DNA of 64,000 nucleotides from Granulicella mallensis (GCF_014203225.1 NZ_JACHIO010000004.1:332651-396650), one strand, 5' to 3'. Positions 44,386 through 52,515 are shown, numbered from the stretch's first letter. Numbers and translations are program-made. The notes: generated from the sequence alone by a model not told the origin.

Positions 44386-45123
44386 ATGGCTGACGGAAAA
44401 GAACAGACAAGCTCCGAACAGGGCGAAGGCGGCGGAGAGAAGAAAGAAGAAGGTGTCTTCGGCAAGATCATCAAAACCGTCACCTACAGCAATGGTTATA
44501 AGAATGACGGTAAGGATACCGGCTTCAAGGCGTTGAATACGGCAGCAATGAACTCAACGGCGGCGATCGCTGGAATGAAAACAGGAACCAAGCAGACGAA
44601 GATCAAAGGCGACACCGTCTATCACTATCTCAACAACCATTACGTCGTTGTGGACGGCAACGACACTTTATATGTAAATAAAAAGCAGTCTCAAACGGTT
44701 CACGGAGATGCACAATTTCTGTACTCCTCCAACTATTTGCAGGCTGTAAAGGGCAACCAGAATACTCGCGTCAACCAGAATCGCACCCTCATTGTGCTTG
44801 GCGAAAGTGAAGAAAACTACGTCGGCAAGCATGAGGTCACCGCTCCGGAGGAGTTTGAGTGGAAGTCTTTCGAACGCGGCTTCAGCTTCAATAAGCTCGA
44901 CCTGATGGGTGCTGGGGTGGATATTCATGGCGTCGAGATCACAGCTCATGGAGCGGATGTAGACGTAGGCATCGAAAATGCCGAGGGCGCGGTCTTTCAT
45001 CAGGAGATTAAACTGAATCACGATGAAGGTACCGGGGTAATTACGCGGGTAGGCGTAGAAGCCGATGTTCTGTTACGCGGCGATATCCTGGTCGATATTG
45101 GATTGGGAACACCCTTCCGCTAG
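44386..45123 (+). CDS. Beta-helix-like protein, possible spike extension or effector
   Basis: 245 residues from ATG 44386, which has GGGAGG at good spacing; an upstream ATG is less likely. After a 30-residue charged Gly/Glu-rich N-terminus, the middle (residues about 85-150) is a run of short repeats such as TVYHYLNNHYVVVDGN, TLYVNKKQSQTVHGDAQ and QNTRVNQNRTLIVLGESE that look like rungs of the gp5/VgrG-type beta-helix needle. The C-terminal part (GAGVDIHGVEITAHGADVDVG) is also strand-rich. It may cap the VgrG tip in place of PAAR or carry a toxic domain, but no catalytic motif is seen. Confidence 0.6.
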   Translation: MADGKEQTSSEQGEGGGEKKEEGVFGKIIKTVTYSNGYKNDGKDTGFKALNTAAMNSTAAIAGMKTGTKQTKIKGDTVYHYLNNHYVVVDGNDTLYVNKKQSQTVHGDAQFLYSSNYLQAVKGNQNTRVNQNRTLIVLGESEENYVGKHEVTAPEEFEWKSFERGFSFNKLDLMGAGVDIHGVEITAHGADVDVGIENAEGAVFHQEIKLNHDEGTGVITRVGVEADVLLRGDILVDIGLGTPFR

Positions 45124-45141
45124 AGCCTAAGGAGAGCGTTT

Positions 45142-46050
45142 GTGACAAAGCTCGAAATTTCTATTCCGCCACTCAAGGGGCGAAAGCGTCTGCTCGACAA
45201 GCAGGACTACGCCCCTTGGGTTCGCGCCGGGGATGGCTTGAACGATTGCATGTTGTTCTGGATGCCGGTCTCCGGATTTCCTATCAGGGCTCAGGAAAAG
45301 GCTTGGGTTACAGAGTTCCTTGGGCGCCTCTCATCGCGATTGAAGGACGATTTCGAGCTGCGTTGCGAGATATTCTTTCGATATAAACAGATCACCGAGG
45401 AGTTAGGAGACGCCTACCGCTCGTACTCGCTCCAGTGCATGAAGTTGACCGGTATGGGCCGATATGCCGATGCGGATATCCCACCCACTCCCACCCACGC
45501 CCAAATCAAGGAACAGGTGGAGAGCGGAAAAGAGATTGATTTTCGTGAATGGGTTGCCGACTTCCTGATCTGGTTTATGACCAAACAACCGGAACGGCAA
45601 CGAGAGCTATTCCTTGGACACGGCGGTATGCTGACGCTGTTTCTCCCAACCGATCCAAAGACTGCTCCCCCAAAAACACCCTTTACTCCTGCCCTCCGCG
45701 CCTCCATGCCTATTTTTCAGAAGATGGATGTGGATGGAATCATCGCGGGAGCTTTTGCAACCCGGGATGCCTTTCTGGAAAAGAGCAAGGCCCTGTTCGG
45801 CACGGATCTCGAGACAAGACCGGAGTATCCAGGGATTCCGTTCGTCTTGCCGATGCTGGAGAGCGGCCACTTCTTTATCGCAACGGAAGAGTTGCGCACA
45901 AAGTGGTTCAGCCTGTTCGACCTCTATATCAATGAGAGCATCAAGGATAAGGGCATTCTTCTCGCCTTTCAGAAAGAACAGTATGAGGATGTGTTGCTGG
46001 ATGTACTGGAGTCCATGCGCGACGATGGGTTTGTCTATCGTGTCGAGTGA
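45142..46050 (+). CDS. Uncharacterised protein, paralogue of the next gene (candidate cargo/immunity)
   Basis: 302 residues from GTG 45142 with AAGGAGA upstream. Soluble alpha/beta protein; no signal peptide. The C-terminal third (GIPFVLPMLESGHFF...LYINESIKDKGILL...EDVLLDVLESM) is recognisably related to the same region of the following gene, though the N-terminal halves differ. The pairing after spike genes in the same operon is typical of effector/immunity or adaptor genes, but no enzymatic motif is visible and the function is unknown. Confidence 0.6.
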   Translation: MTKLEISIPPLKGRKRLLDKQDYAPWVRAGDGLNDCMLFWMPVSGFPIRAQEKAWVTEFLGRLSSRLKDDFELRCEIFFRYKQITEELGDAYRSYSLQCMKLTGMGRYADADIPPTPTHAQIKEQVESGKEIDFREWVADFLIWFMTKQPERQRELFLGHGGMLTLFLPTDPKTAPPKTPFTPALRASMPIFQKMDVDGIIAGAFATRDAFLEKSKALFGTDLETRPEYPGIPFVLPMLESGHFFIATEELRTKWFSLFDLYINESIKDKGILLAFQKEQYEDVLLDVLESMRDDGFVYRVE

Positions 46051-46074
46051 CTTTGAACCTGTGAGAGGCAAGCC

Positions 46075-46812
46075 ATGCAGATAAAACTGGATCCCATTGA
46101 GATGGCGTCCCCGTGGCAAGCTGCCCTGCTGCGCGTGTCGGCGTTCCCAGTCCCCACGGGAGAACTCAACCCCATTCGCTTTTTGCTGCAAACTCTCAGC
46201 GAGGTGCTGATGCAGAAGTACGGGCTGCGTCACGAAATCCTCCTGCAGCTCTGGAACCTCTCTCCGCAAACGGGCAGCAATGTGCTGAGTGCACACATGA
46301 AGGCATGGTCGCCGGAGTTTGGCCTTGGCGTATGGCCGGATCGAGGAGCCCCTCAGGGATGGACAGAGGAAGCTATGGTCGACGCCGCCGCTGCCGTCTT
46401 TCGCGGAGACGAGCCAGCGCGGCCCTCCCATCGGCTGCTTCGCCTGACAGCTGCGGAAAACCAGCGGATCGACACTGCCGCAAAGATGCGTGGTTTTGGG
46501 GTGCAGATCGAACTGTTTTCGAAAGACCCTATCGAACTCATCCAGGAGCGCGGCAGAGAGCTTTTTCTCCCTTCCATCACGGAGGAGCGATTTCAGGGAG
46601 AGCCCTTCTATCTGCCGGTGCTGGATCGTGCGAGCCTCGCCGCGGCAGGTTCAGCCGAACAGCTTGACTCGTGGCTCTGTGGCGTAGAGGTCTATATCCG
46701 GGAAAGCGCGGAAGACAAGGGTGTATTGATTCTGTCTCGCTTCCCGCTGGAATCAGTCCTGGATGAGGTCGCCAGGTTGTTCGCCAGCAAACAGGCCTTA
46801 CAGAGCCTTTAA
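46075..46812 (+). CDS. Uncharacterised protein, paralogue of the previous gene
   Basis: 245 residues. Shares with its neighbour the pattern P.Y.PVL...W..GVEVYIRESAEDKGVL...P.ESVLDEVA in the last 80 residues, so the two probably arose by duplication and divergence. Soluble, no signal peptide. It is the last gene of the locus; a GC-rich hairpin (46867-46886) lies 54 bases downstream. Confidence 0.6.
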   Translation: MQIKLDPIEMASPWQAALLRVSAFPVPTGELNPIRFLLQTLSEVLMQKYGLRHEILLQLWNLSPQTGSNVLSAHMKAWSPEFGLGVWPDRGAPQGWTEEAMVDAAAAVFRGDEPARPSHRLLRLTAAENQRIDTAAKMRGFGVQIELFSKDPIELIQERGRELFLPSITEERFQGEPFYLPVLDRASLAAAGSAEQLDSWLCGVEVYIRESAEDKGVLILSRFPLESVLDEVARLFASKQALQSL

Positions 46813-46866
46813 CTACAGCACTACAAAACGAGATTGAGTGAAGTTTGTTAATACACAGACCGGAAG

Positions 46867-46886
46867 GGCACGGTTTCAACCGTGCC
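46867..46886 (+). terminator. Hairpin after the injection locus
   Basis: GGCACGGTT pairs with AACCGTGCC around a 2-base gap, followed by GGAAAA. It is the first stable hairpin after the last gene and probably ends the 21-kb transcript. A second similar hairpin (GGCCTGGC TGAA GCCAGGCC) lies at 47125-47144. Confidence 0.55.
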
Positions 46887-47106
46887 GGAAAAGGCGCGTC
46901 AAAGCCTCCTTCCACGCTGCCGAAGGCTGGAGCGGAGGCGCAGCCGGAGCGACTGAATTGCTTTCTTTGATTGCGGCGAAACCGATAGCCACATCCTCGA
47001 ATGTGTCTTCTGCAATCCTTATGTAGCCTGGGCCGCGCGAAGGAAAGCAATTCAGTCGTTGCGCCCTACGGGCTCCACTCCAGCCTTCGGCAGAGCGGAA
47101 AAGGCG
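46886..47106. repeat. 221-bp imperfect palindrome with 11-bp flanking direct repeats
   Basis: Arms pair perfectly over 16 bases at 46950-46965 and 47043-47058 and again over CTGCCGAAGGCTGGAG (46917-46932) and its complement (47079-47094). The block is bounded by direct repeats CGGAAAAGGCG at 46886-46896 and 47096-47106, as expected of a duplicated insertion site. The inner motif also occurs at 20305-20388. No ORF. Confidence 0.75.
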
Positions 47107-47124
47107 TTAAATGCTGCCTTTAGC

Positions 47125-47144
47125 GGCCTGGCTGAAGCCAGGCC
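47125..47144. repeat. Small perfect hairpin
   Basis: GGCCTGGC TGAA GCCAGGCC, perfect 8-base stem in the intergenic stretch before the tetR-type gene; REP-like or terminator. No gene in 46813-47264. Confidence 0.5.
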
Positions 47145-47238
47145 CTTCCGATCGCTGCCTCAACAAACTGACTGCACAGTTCGATCATCTTCCAAGTGCA
47201 ATCTGATGACACACCTTAAAAATCAAATTGCATCTATT

Positions 47239-47250
47239 CCTACTAGTAGG
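47239..47250. promoter_or_regulatory. Palindromic operator of the TetR-type regulator
   Basis: CCTACTAGTAGG, a perfect 12-base palindrome, lies 14 bases before the start codon of the TetR-family gene. The same core with three more paired bases per side occurs at 47929-47946, so both are probably operators of this repressor, this one autoregulatory. Confidence 0.75.
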
Positions 47251-47264
47251 TAGTCTAAGAGAAG

Positions 47265-47843
47265 ATGAGCAGCAATACGGCAGATAAAATTCGTGAGGCG
47301 GCACATGATCTGATTGCCGCAAGGGGCTACTTCGGCTTTAGCTATGCGGATGTTGCTGAAGTAGTCGGAATTCGCAAAGCGAGCATTCATCATCATTTCC
47401 CCTCCAAAGTCGATCTGGTCGTAGCGGCTTTAGTTCAATATCGCGCGGACATGGTCGCTGCCGCCAAGGGTCTTGATAGCAAGGTTGTCGATCCCCTGCA
47501 ACGCCTGAAGCTCTACGTACAGCATTGGGAGGAGTGCATTCGGAACAGCAATCGCCCGATTTGTATTGCGGCTTTACTTAGTGCGGAACTCCCGGCACTT
47601 CCCGACCCGATCAAGGCTGAAGTTCAGTTGCACTTCAGATATCTTGCCGGCTGGGTTAAATCGACACTCAGAGATGGGGCCAAATATGGCTCCATTCACC
47701 TGGAGCATAGCGCTGAAGTAGAGGCTCAGAGCTTTGTCGCTGTGGTGCACGGTGCCATGCTATCGGCACGGGCCCTGGGCACTCCTGACGTCTTCACTTC
47801 GATCTCAAAAGCGGCCCTGGACCGTCTGCGCCCTTCGAACTGA
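47265..47843 (+). CDS. TetR/AcrR-family transcriptional regulator
   Basis: 192 residues. The N-terminal TetR helix-turn-helix is clear: IREAAHDLIAARGYFGFSYADVAEVVGIRKASIHHHFPSKVDL. The C-terminal ligand-binding domain is generic, with a helix-rich CLCAL-type Cys (PICIAALLSAELPALP). Palindromic operators lie just before it and after it, so it probably represses itself and the genes beyond, perhaps the AraC-alpha/beta hydrolase group. Ligand unknown. Confidence 0.9.
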   Translation: MSSNTADKIREAAHDLIAARGYFGFSYADVAEVVGIRKASIHHHFPSKVDLVVAALVQYRADMVAAAKGLDSKVVDPLQRLKLYVQHWEECIRNSNRPICIAALLSAELPALPDPIKAEVQLHFRYLAGWVKSTLRDGAKYGSIHLEHSAEVEAQSFVAVVHGAMLSARALGTPDVFTSISKAALDRLRPSN

Positions 47844-47928
47844 ATGTGGCTGGCCGTAGTTCGCCTCTGCTAGTATCAGGATTGTCCCTTACGGTAAGGT
47901 TACCGGTATCGGTGGTCTACCCTTAAAC

Positions 47929-47946
47929 CTACCTACTAGTAGGTAG
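47929..47946. promoter_or_regulatory. Second palindromic operator, 18 bp
   Basis: CTACCTACTAGTAGGTAG is a perfect 18-base palindrome 78 bases before the small ORF at 48007 and 140 bases before the AraC gene. It contains the palindrome found upstream of the TetR gene, so the repressor should bind here and control the downstream genes. Confidence 0.75.
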
Positions 47947-48006
47947 TATCAGGCCTAAAAGCATCTCGAACGATTTGCAGAGTCCCCTCTCTAAGGAGAA
48001 CCTCGG

Positions 48007-48075
48007 ATGTCCCTTTCGATCTCAGCCTGCCTCGTTGGGATCGCGCTTACCTCACAGTCTCTGAGGAAAGGTTAG
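48007..48075 (+). CDS. 22-residue ORF resembling the start of a DUF4126 gene
   Basis: Preceded by a strong AAGGAGA Shine-Dalgarno sequence. The peptide MSLSISACLVGIALTSQ... and the DNA around its start resemble the start of the DUF4126 gene at 50995 (AAGGAGAACATCGAATG, MSFLIIAFVVGIACG). It is probably a truncated copy left by rearrangement, or a leader peptide of the AraC gene 10 bases downstream. Confidence 0.35.
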   Translation: MSLSISACLVGIALTSQSLRKG

Positions 48076-48085
48076 GTTTCGCGCC

Positions 48086-49021
48086 ATGGAGACGCCCATC
48101 GAAGTTCCTACGATCTGGAATCAAATCGCCGACACCATGTATCTCAGGGATTGGCCCACGGCGGAGATCAAGCTGTCCGCACCTTCGGCATTCTCGTTTG
48201 GAAGGCTGAAGATCACCAAGGGCATTCCCGACATGGCACGCCCCATCCTTGGGGAAAGCGGCTACATCATTGCGTTGCAGCTCAAACCTATAACCCATGT
48301 GGAGCTCTTTCTGCGCAAGAAGAGAGTGTCGAGCGGCTATTACCCCGTGGGCGCTGTGGGCGCCATCAGCCTGCAGGAAGAGCCGGCATGTTTCGTGCCC
48401 GAGCCATTCGACACATTAGCGGTGCATGTCACACAAGCCGCGCTGGATGAGATCGCCTATGCCCACCAGGTGCCCTATGTAGACCAGCTCATTTGGCCCT
48501 ATGGAACCGTCGATCCTATCGTGAATCACCTCGGCCAGACTCTCGTCTCTTCGCTGGAACACCCTCAGCAAACTTCAAAGATCTTCATGGATCACGTTCT
48601 GCAGGCCTTGAACTGTCATCTCGTCTCCTCTTATGGCAAGGTGACGCTATCGGATCGAAAGTTTCGCGGTGGCCTCTCTCCTCGACAGGCGCGAAGGGCG
48701 ACAGAGTTGCTCGAGGCTCATCTGGACGGGGACATTCCTCTCCAGCAGGTTGCCGCGGCGTGCGAATTGTCCGTAAGCCACTTTGCGCGATCCTTCAAAC
48801 TAACCTTTCGCAGACCGCCTCACGCGTGGTTGCTGGAGCGCCGTGTAGACAAGGCCAGAGATCTCATGCTGAACTCACGTCTGCCGCTGGCTGACATCGC
48901 CGCGCAGTGTGGGTTTGCGGATCAATCTTCGCTAAACCGTTCCTTCAGACGAATTCATGGAATCGCTCCGGGGATGTGGCGACGGAACTCCAAGAGTGGC
49001 AGCAGTAGCTACGCTGTTTAG
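48086..49021 (+). CDS. AraC-family transcriptional regulator
   Basis: 311 residues. The C-terminal AraC/XylS double helix-turn-helix is complete: QQVAAACELSVSHFARSFKLTF...W and ADIAAQCGFADQSSLNRSFRRIHGIAPGMWRR. The N-terminal 200 residues form a cupin-like sensor with no recognised ligand signature. It lies downstream of an 18-bp TetR operator and upstream of a mobile repeat and an alpha/beta hydrolase gene, so it is likely under TetR control and may activate the hydrolases. Confidence 0.9.
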   Translation: METPIEVPTIWNQIADTMYLRDWPTAEIKLSAPSAFSFGRLKITKGIPDMARPILGESGYIIALQLKPITHVELFLRKKRVSSGYYPVGAVGAISLQEEPACFVPEPFDTLAVHVTQAALDEIAYAHQVPYVDQLIWPYGTVDPIVNHLGQTLVSSLEHPQQTSKIFMDHVLQALNCHLVSSYGKVTLSDRKFRGGLSPRQARRATELLEAHLDGDIPLQQVAAACELSVSHFARSFKLTFRRPPHAWLLERRVDKARDLMLNSRLPLADIAAQCGFADQSSLNRSFRRIHGIAPGMWRRNSKSGSSSYAV

Positions 49022-49034
49022 CTGCCCAAGCTCC

Positions 49035-49423
49035 AGGTAGTGTCTGACGAATCGGGGACAACCACGAATCACATATCTTGTTCTCCCACAGAGACGTCAT
49101 CCTGAGCGAAGCGCCTCGCGTTTTTTGCGAGGTGCGTCCGTTCGACTACGCTCAGGACCGAAGGACCCCGAAGGACTTGATCTCACCCAGGATGTCGGGA
49201 TCTTTTCCAGCACAAGAGTCCAGGCTCGAGCGCTCGAGGTAGAAAAGCTCCAAGAGGCATAGGCAAGAGGGCAATCCTCGGGGTCCTTCGACTCCGCGTC
49301 CCCAAAAGCCGGGACGCTGCGCTCAGGATGACGCTTCAGTGGGGAAACACAAAACAAAAGCTATGCGTGCAGAGATAGTGGTTTCGCTCTAAACCACTAT
49401 CTCCGATTCGTCAGACACTACCT
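49035..49423. mobile_element. 389-bp element with terminal inverted repeats, copy 2
   Basis: Same ends as the element at 16338-16732 (AGGTAGTGTCTGACGAATCGG and its complement) and the same inner layout: GACGTCATCCTGAGC near the left end, GGGGTCCTTCGACTCCGCG in the right half, GCTCAGGATGACG near the right end. Close similarity over the whole length shows recent spread. ORFs that overlap it are chance readings of the repeat. Confidence 0.85.
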
Positions 49424-49587
49424 GATCCCGACTAAGCATCGCAAGATTCCCTCTTTGCCTGCCAGAGAGTTTCGTGCAGGTGCAAAGATTTTTTCCTCCG
49501 GTACCCATACCTTGTCCTCTCGATCGGAAGCGGAAAGAACGCCGCCACCTACGGTCGAGATGACAATTCTGGGGTGGGTATAAAAAA

Positions 49588-49614
49588 CTCTACACCTATA
49601 CGGAAACGGCTATA
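49588..49614. repeat. Solo end of the TA-flanked repeat family
   Basis: Read on the minus strand: TATAGCCGTTTCCGTATAGG followed by TGTAGAG, matching the inner part of the ends at 21742, 13280 and 61376. Only one arm is present. The rest of 49424-49873 holds no recognised gene; it is the leader of the alpha/beta hydrolase gene. Confidence 0.5.
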
Positions 49615-49873
49615 AGAAGCTGGCTGCTCCGTGAACTCCTGTCCTGGCGGTCTTTTTTGTCATGCCCCAAATCTATTGAGCAGAAATATCCAGCTTTTGA
49701 TTCTTTTCGCCAAGATTATTCCTCGCGCTATAGATACCTTCGGGTTGAACAGGATAGCGAATGTGAGAATGGCGGTAAATCCTGCCTGTTTCGCGCTTCA
49801 GCTCGGTTCGTATAGGTCCAGAGACGAGCACTCCCAGACCAGCGGCCTTCCGTTCATCAAAAGGAGAAATACC

Positions 49874-50665
49874 ATGCAAGCATTGAAATTTGTTCGGAAT
49901 GGATTGGTGGCATGCGCTGCACTACTCGCGACCCTCAGCCCTGCCGCCAAGGCAACGGCACAAACACAGACCCCTTCAGGGGTAAAGACAGTTCTCCTCG
50001 TTCATGGAGCATGGGCAGACGGGTCGAGCTGGTCGAAGGTAATTCCGTTGCTGGAGGCGAAGGGGCTGCATGTTGTTGCTGTACAAATCCCGTTGACCTC
50101 CTTCGCGGATGACGTTGCAGCAACAGAGCGGGCTATTGCTCTCGAGGATGGTCCGGTATTGCTCGTCGGTCACTCTTACGGCGGAGCTGTGATCACCGAA
50201 GCCGGAAACGATCCGAAGGTAGCAGGACTTGTCTTTGTTTCGGCAGTCGCGCCGGATAAGGGAGAATCCACTTTAGGTCTCATCTCAAGTGTTGCAACTC
50301 CTATCGGCTCAGAGCTGCGTCCGGACAAGAATGGTTTTCTCAAACTGACGCCCAAGGGAGTCGCTGAGGACTTCGCACAGGATCTTTCCGCCAAAGAGAT
50401 TGCGGTCCTGACAGCGACGCAGGTTCCAGTAAACGTTGCCGCCATGAAGGGCGAGGTCACGATCCCAGCCTGGAAGTCGAAGCCGTCATGGTACATCGTT
50501 GCGGGAAATGACCGGGCGATCTCACCTGATCTCGAAGCCGCTCAGGCAAAGAGAATCGGCGCGACAACCACCACTGTCTCCTCGAGCCACGTCATTATGC
50601 TCTCGCAGCCGGCGAAGGTTGCCACTGTGATTCTCGATGCGGCATCGAAGGCCGTTTCGAAGTAG
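49874..50665 (+). CDS. Alpha/beta hydrolase, exported
   Basis: 263 residues from ATG 49874 (AAGGAGA upstream; the frame is open further upstream without a better start). Signal peptide to about residue 30 (ATAQTQT). Hydrolase features: VLLVHGAWADGSSWSKV oxyanion strand, nucleophile elbow GHSYGG (Ser near residue 103), acid and His in the C-terminal GNDRAISP and SSHVIMLSQP segments. Close paralogue of the gene at 51578. Substrate not predictable; related enzymes include esterases and homoserine-lactone-type hydrolases. Confidence 0.85.
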   Translation: MQALKFVRNGLVACAALLATLSPAAKATAQTQTPSGVKTVLLVHGAWADGSSWSKVIPLLEAKGLHVVAVQIPLTSFADDVAATERAIALEDGPVLLVGHSYGGAVITEAGNDPKVAGLVFVSAVAPDKGESTLGLISSVATPIGSELRPDKNGFLKLTPKGVAEDFAQDLSAKEIAVLTATQVPVNVAAMKGEVTIPAWKSKPSWYIVAGNDRAISPDLEAAQAKRIGATTTTVSSSHVIMLSQPAKVATVILDAASKAVSK

Positions 50666-50994
50666 AGAACGTGCACTTGTTCCTCTCTGGCTCAAGAAGT
50701 GAGCGGACGCGATCTGACGCACCTTGCAAAACAGGGTGCGTCAGATCTCCTCTTCCTCTACAAGGACAGCAACAAGAGTGCTATCCGGGCTTGCTCTTCA
50801 CTCTTGTTGGAAACATCCAGGTTTGACCCTATGGCTATGCCGGAGATGCAAGTAATGGACTGCCTCGTCTTCCTTGCGCTGATTGCTCTCCTGGTCCACT
50901 TTATTTTGGGAAACTTCGGTCTCCAACGGCCTGAGGACGGGCCCCTATTCACCTGGCGATTCGCTGAATCGTGCTTTTCCAAGGAGAACATCGA

Positions 50995-51450
50995 ATGTCT
51001 TTCTTAATCATCGCCTTCGTAGTAGGTATCGCGTGCGGCCTGCGCGCTCTTATGGGTCTCGCGGCCGTCAGCTGGGCAGCCAGCAGCGGAAGGCTGCCCC
51101 TCCAGGGAACCTGGCTTGCGTTCCTGGGTTTCAGGGCAACGCCGTTTATTACCAGTCTGCTTGCAGTGGGTGAACTCGTCACCGACAAGCTGCCCAAAAC
51201 CCCCAGCCGGCTTGTGCCTCCGCAGTTCGGTGCCCGTGTGTCGATGGGTGCCCTGACTGGCGCGGCCATAGGCGCTGCCAATGGACATCTTCTGATGGGA
51301 GCCCTGGCAGGCATCGTCGGCAGCGTTCTCGGAACACTGGGAGGTTCCAAAGCGAGAGCTGCTGCTGCGAAATTGTTCGGACGCGATCTGCCGGCGGCCC
51401 TGCTTGAGGATGTTGTGGCAATTGCTCTCGTCTTCCTGGCGCTGCGCTAA
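50995..51450 (+). CDS. DUF4126 family membrane protein
   Basis: 151 residues from ATG 50995 (AAGGAGA upstream). Three to four hydrophobic segments with conserved small-residue runs (IACGLRALMGLAAVSWA, MGALTGAAIGAA, GALAGIVGSVLGTLGG), the pattern of DUF4126 membrane proteins. It lies between two paralogous alpha/beta hydrolases in one direction. Function unknown. Confidence 0.78.
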   Translation: MSFLIIAFVVGIACGLRALMGLAAVSWAASSGRLPLQGTWLAFLGFRATPFITSLLAVGELVTDKLPKTPSRLVPPQFGARVSMGALTGAAIGAANGHLLMGALAGIVGSVLGTLGGSKARAAAAKLFGRDLPAALLEDVVAIALVFLALR

Positions 51451-51577
51451 GACAAGCTCCACTGACTTTGCTTCGCCCTGCCGCTTTCGTACGCATACCC
51501 GGAGCTCGTTGACGGGCAGCCTATCGAATCACCCACGATCCATCTTCGTTAGAAGACCAAATGAAAGGGACTACCAG

Positions 51578-52390
51578 ATGTTCGCTTCCCTATTGTCCAA
51601 GAGCTCTAAACCACTCATCCTGGCCTCGCTCGTGCTCACACTGAGCGGTTGTAATAACGCACTAAAGTCGCCTGTCGTACAGGCCTCGGCACCTACAGGC
51701 ATCAAGAATGTGATGCTCGTGCATGGAGCATGGGCCGACGGCTCGAGCTGGACCAGCGTCATTGCGATGCTGACCGCCGACGGCTACAACGTGACGGCAG
51801 TACAACTCCCACTTACATCGCTGGCAGATGATGTGGCAGTCGTACAGCGCGCCCTGGCACGCGAAACCGGGAAGACCCTGCTCGTAGGCCACTCCTACGG
51901 CGGAGTGGTCATCACACAGTCCGGGATCGATCCCAAAGTTGCAGGTCTGGTCTATGTGTCTGCCTATGGGCCTGCTTCAGGAGAATCCGCATTAACGCTG
52001 AACAGCACGGTCCCAAACACTCCGCTCATTGGTGATTTATTGATGGATGCCTCTGGCTTCTTAACCATTTCCAATGCGGGAGTCGTCGCCGATTTCGCGC
52101 AGGATCTGTCCCCTGCCGATCAGGTAACAGTCGCAGCAACGCAGGGACCCATCTCAGCCCCGAACGCACTCTCTGCACCTGTGACGCAAGTAGCCTGGAA
52201 AAATGGCATTCCTAGCTGGTACATCATTGCGAGCAACGATAGAGCCATTTCTCCGGCGCTCGAGGCGACCATGGCGAAGCGGATGAATGCCACGACCATC
52301 ACTCTTGCATCGGGACATCTGTCCATGATCAGTCATCCTTCGGATGTATCGGCTTTCATCGAGAAGGCAGCCAGCTCACTGCAACCATAA
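51578..52390 (+). CDS. Alpha/beta hydrolase lipoprotein
   Basis: 270 residues from ATG 51578. The N-terminus ends in lipobox LTLSGC, so the mature protein should be lipid-anchored, unlike its paralogue at 49874, which has an ordinary signal peptide. The two share GIKNVMLVHGAWADGSSW, LVGHSYGGVVIT (nucleophile Ser), FAQDLS, NDRAIS and the His of SGHLSMISHP. Gene duplication with change of cellular location is the likely history. Terminator at 52447. Confidence 0.85.
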   Translation: MFASLLSKSSKPLILASLVLTLSGCNNALKSPVVQASAPTGIKNVMLVHGAWADGSSWTSVIAMLTADGYNVTAVQLPLTSLADDVAVVQRALARETGKTLLVGHSYGGVVITQSGIDPKVAGLVYVSAYGPASGESALTLNSTVPNTPLIGDLLMDASGFLTISNAGVVADFAQDLSPADQVTVAATQGPISAPNALSAPVTQVAWKNGIPSWYIIASNDRAISPALEATMAKRMNATTITLASGHLSMISHPSDVSAFIEKAASSLQP

Positions 52391-52446
52391 ATCTCTGACG
52401 AGCTCCCAAAAACTGAAGAGATGTCTCCACGGAAGATCATTGTTCG

Positions 52447-52475
52447 GACAGGCCGCCTTATTGGCGGCCTGTCTG
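52447..52475 (+). terminator. Rho-independent terminator of the alpha/beta hydrolase gene
   Basis: GACAGGCCGCC and GGCGGCCTGTC pair over 11 bases around a TTATT loop, followed by TGAATTT, about 57 bases after the stop codon. Confidence 0.75.
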
Positions 52476-52515
52476 AATTTCAACTCCTTCTATAGGCAAA
52501 CGTCCATGCGCCTGG

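Noticed and set aside
25600..46812. A TssL, TssM, TssJ or TssA gene under another name
   Set aside because: None of the membrane proteins has TssM-like size or Walker A, a TssL-like C-terminal anchor with OmpA-type domain, or a TssJ lipobox; none of the soluble proteins has the ImpA-type N-domain. This rests on reading only, without profile searches.
46813..47264. Possible gene in the stretch after the injection locus
   Set aside because: The short frames here read only the large palindrome and hairpins.
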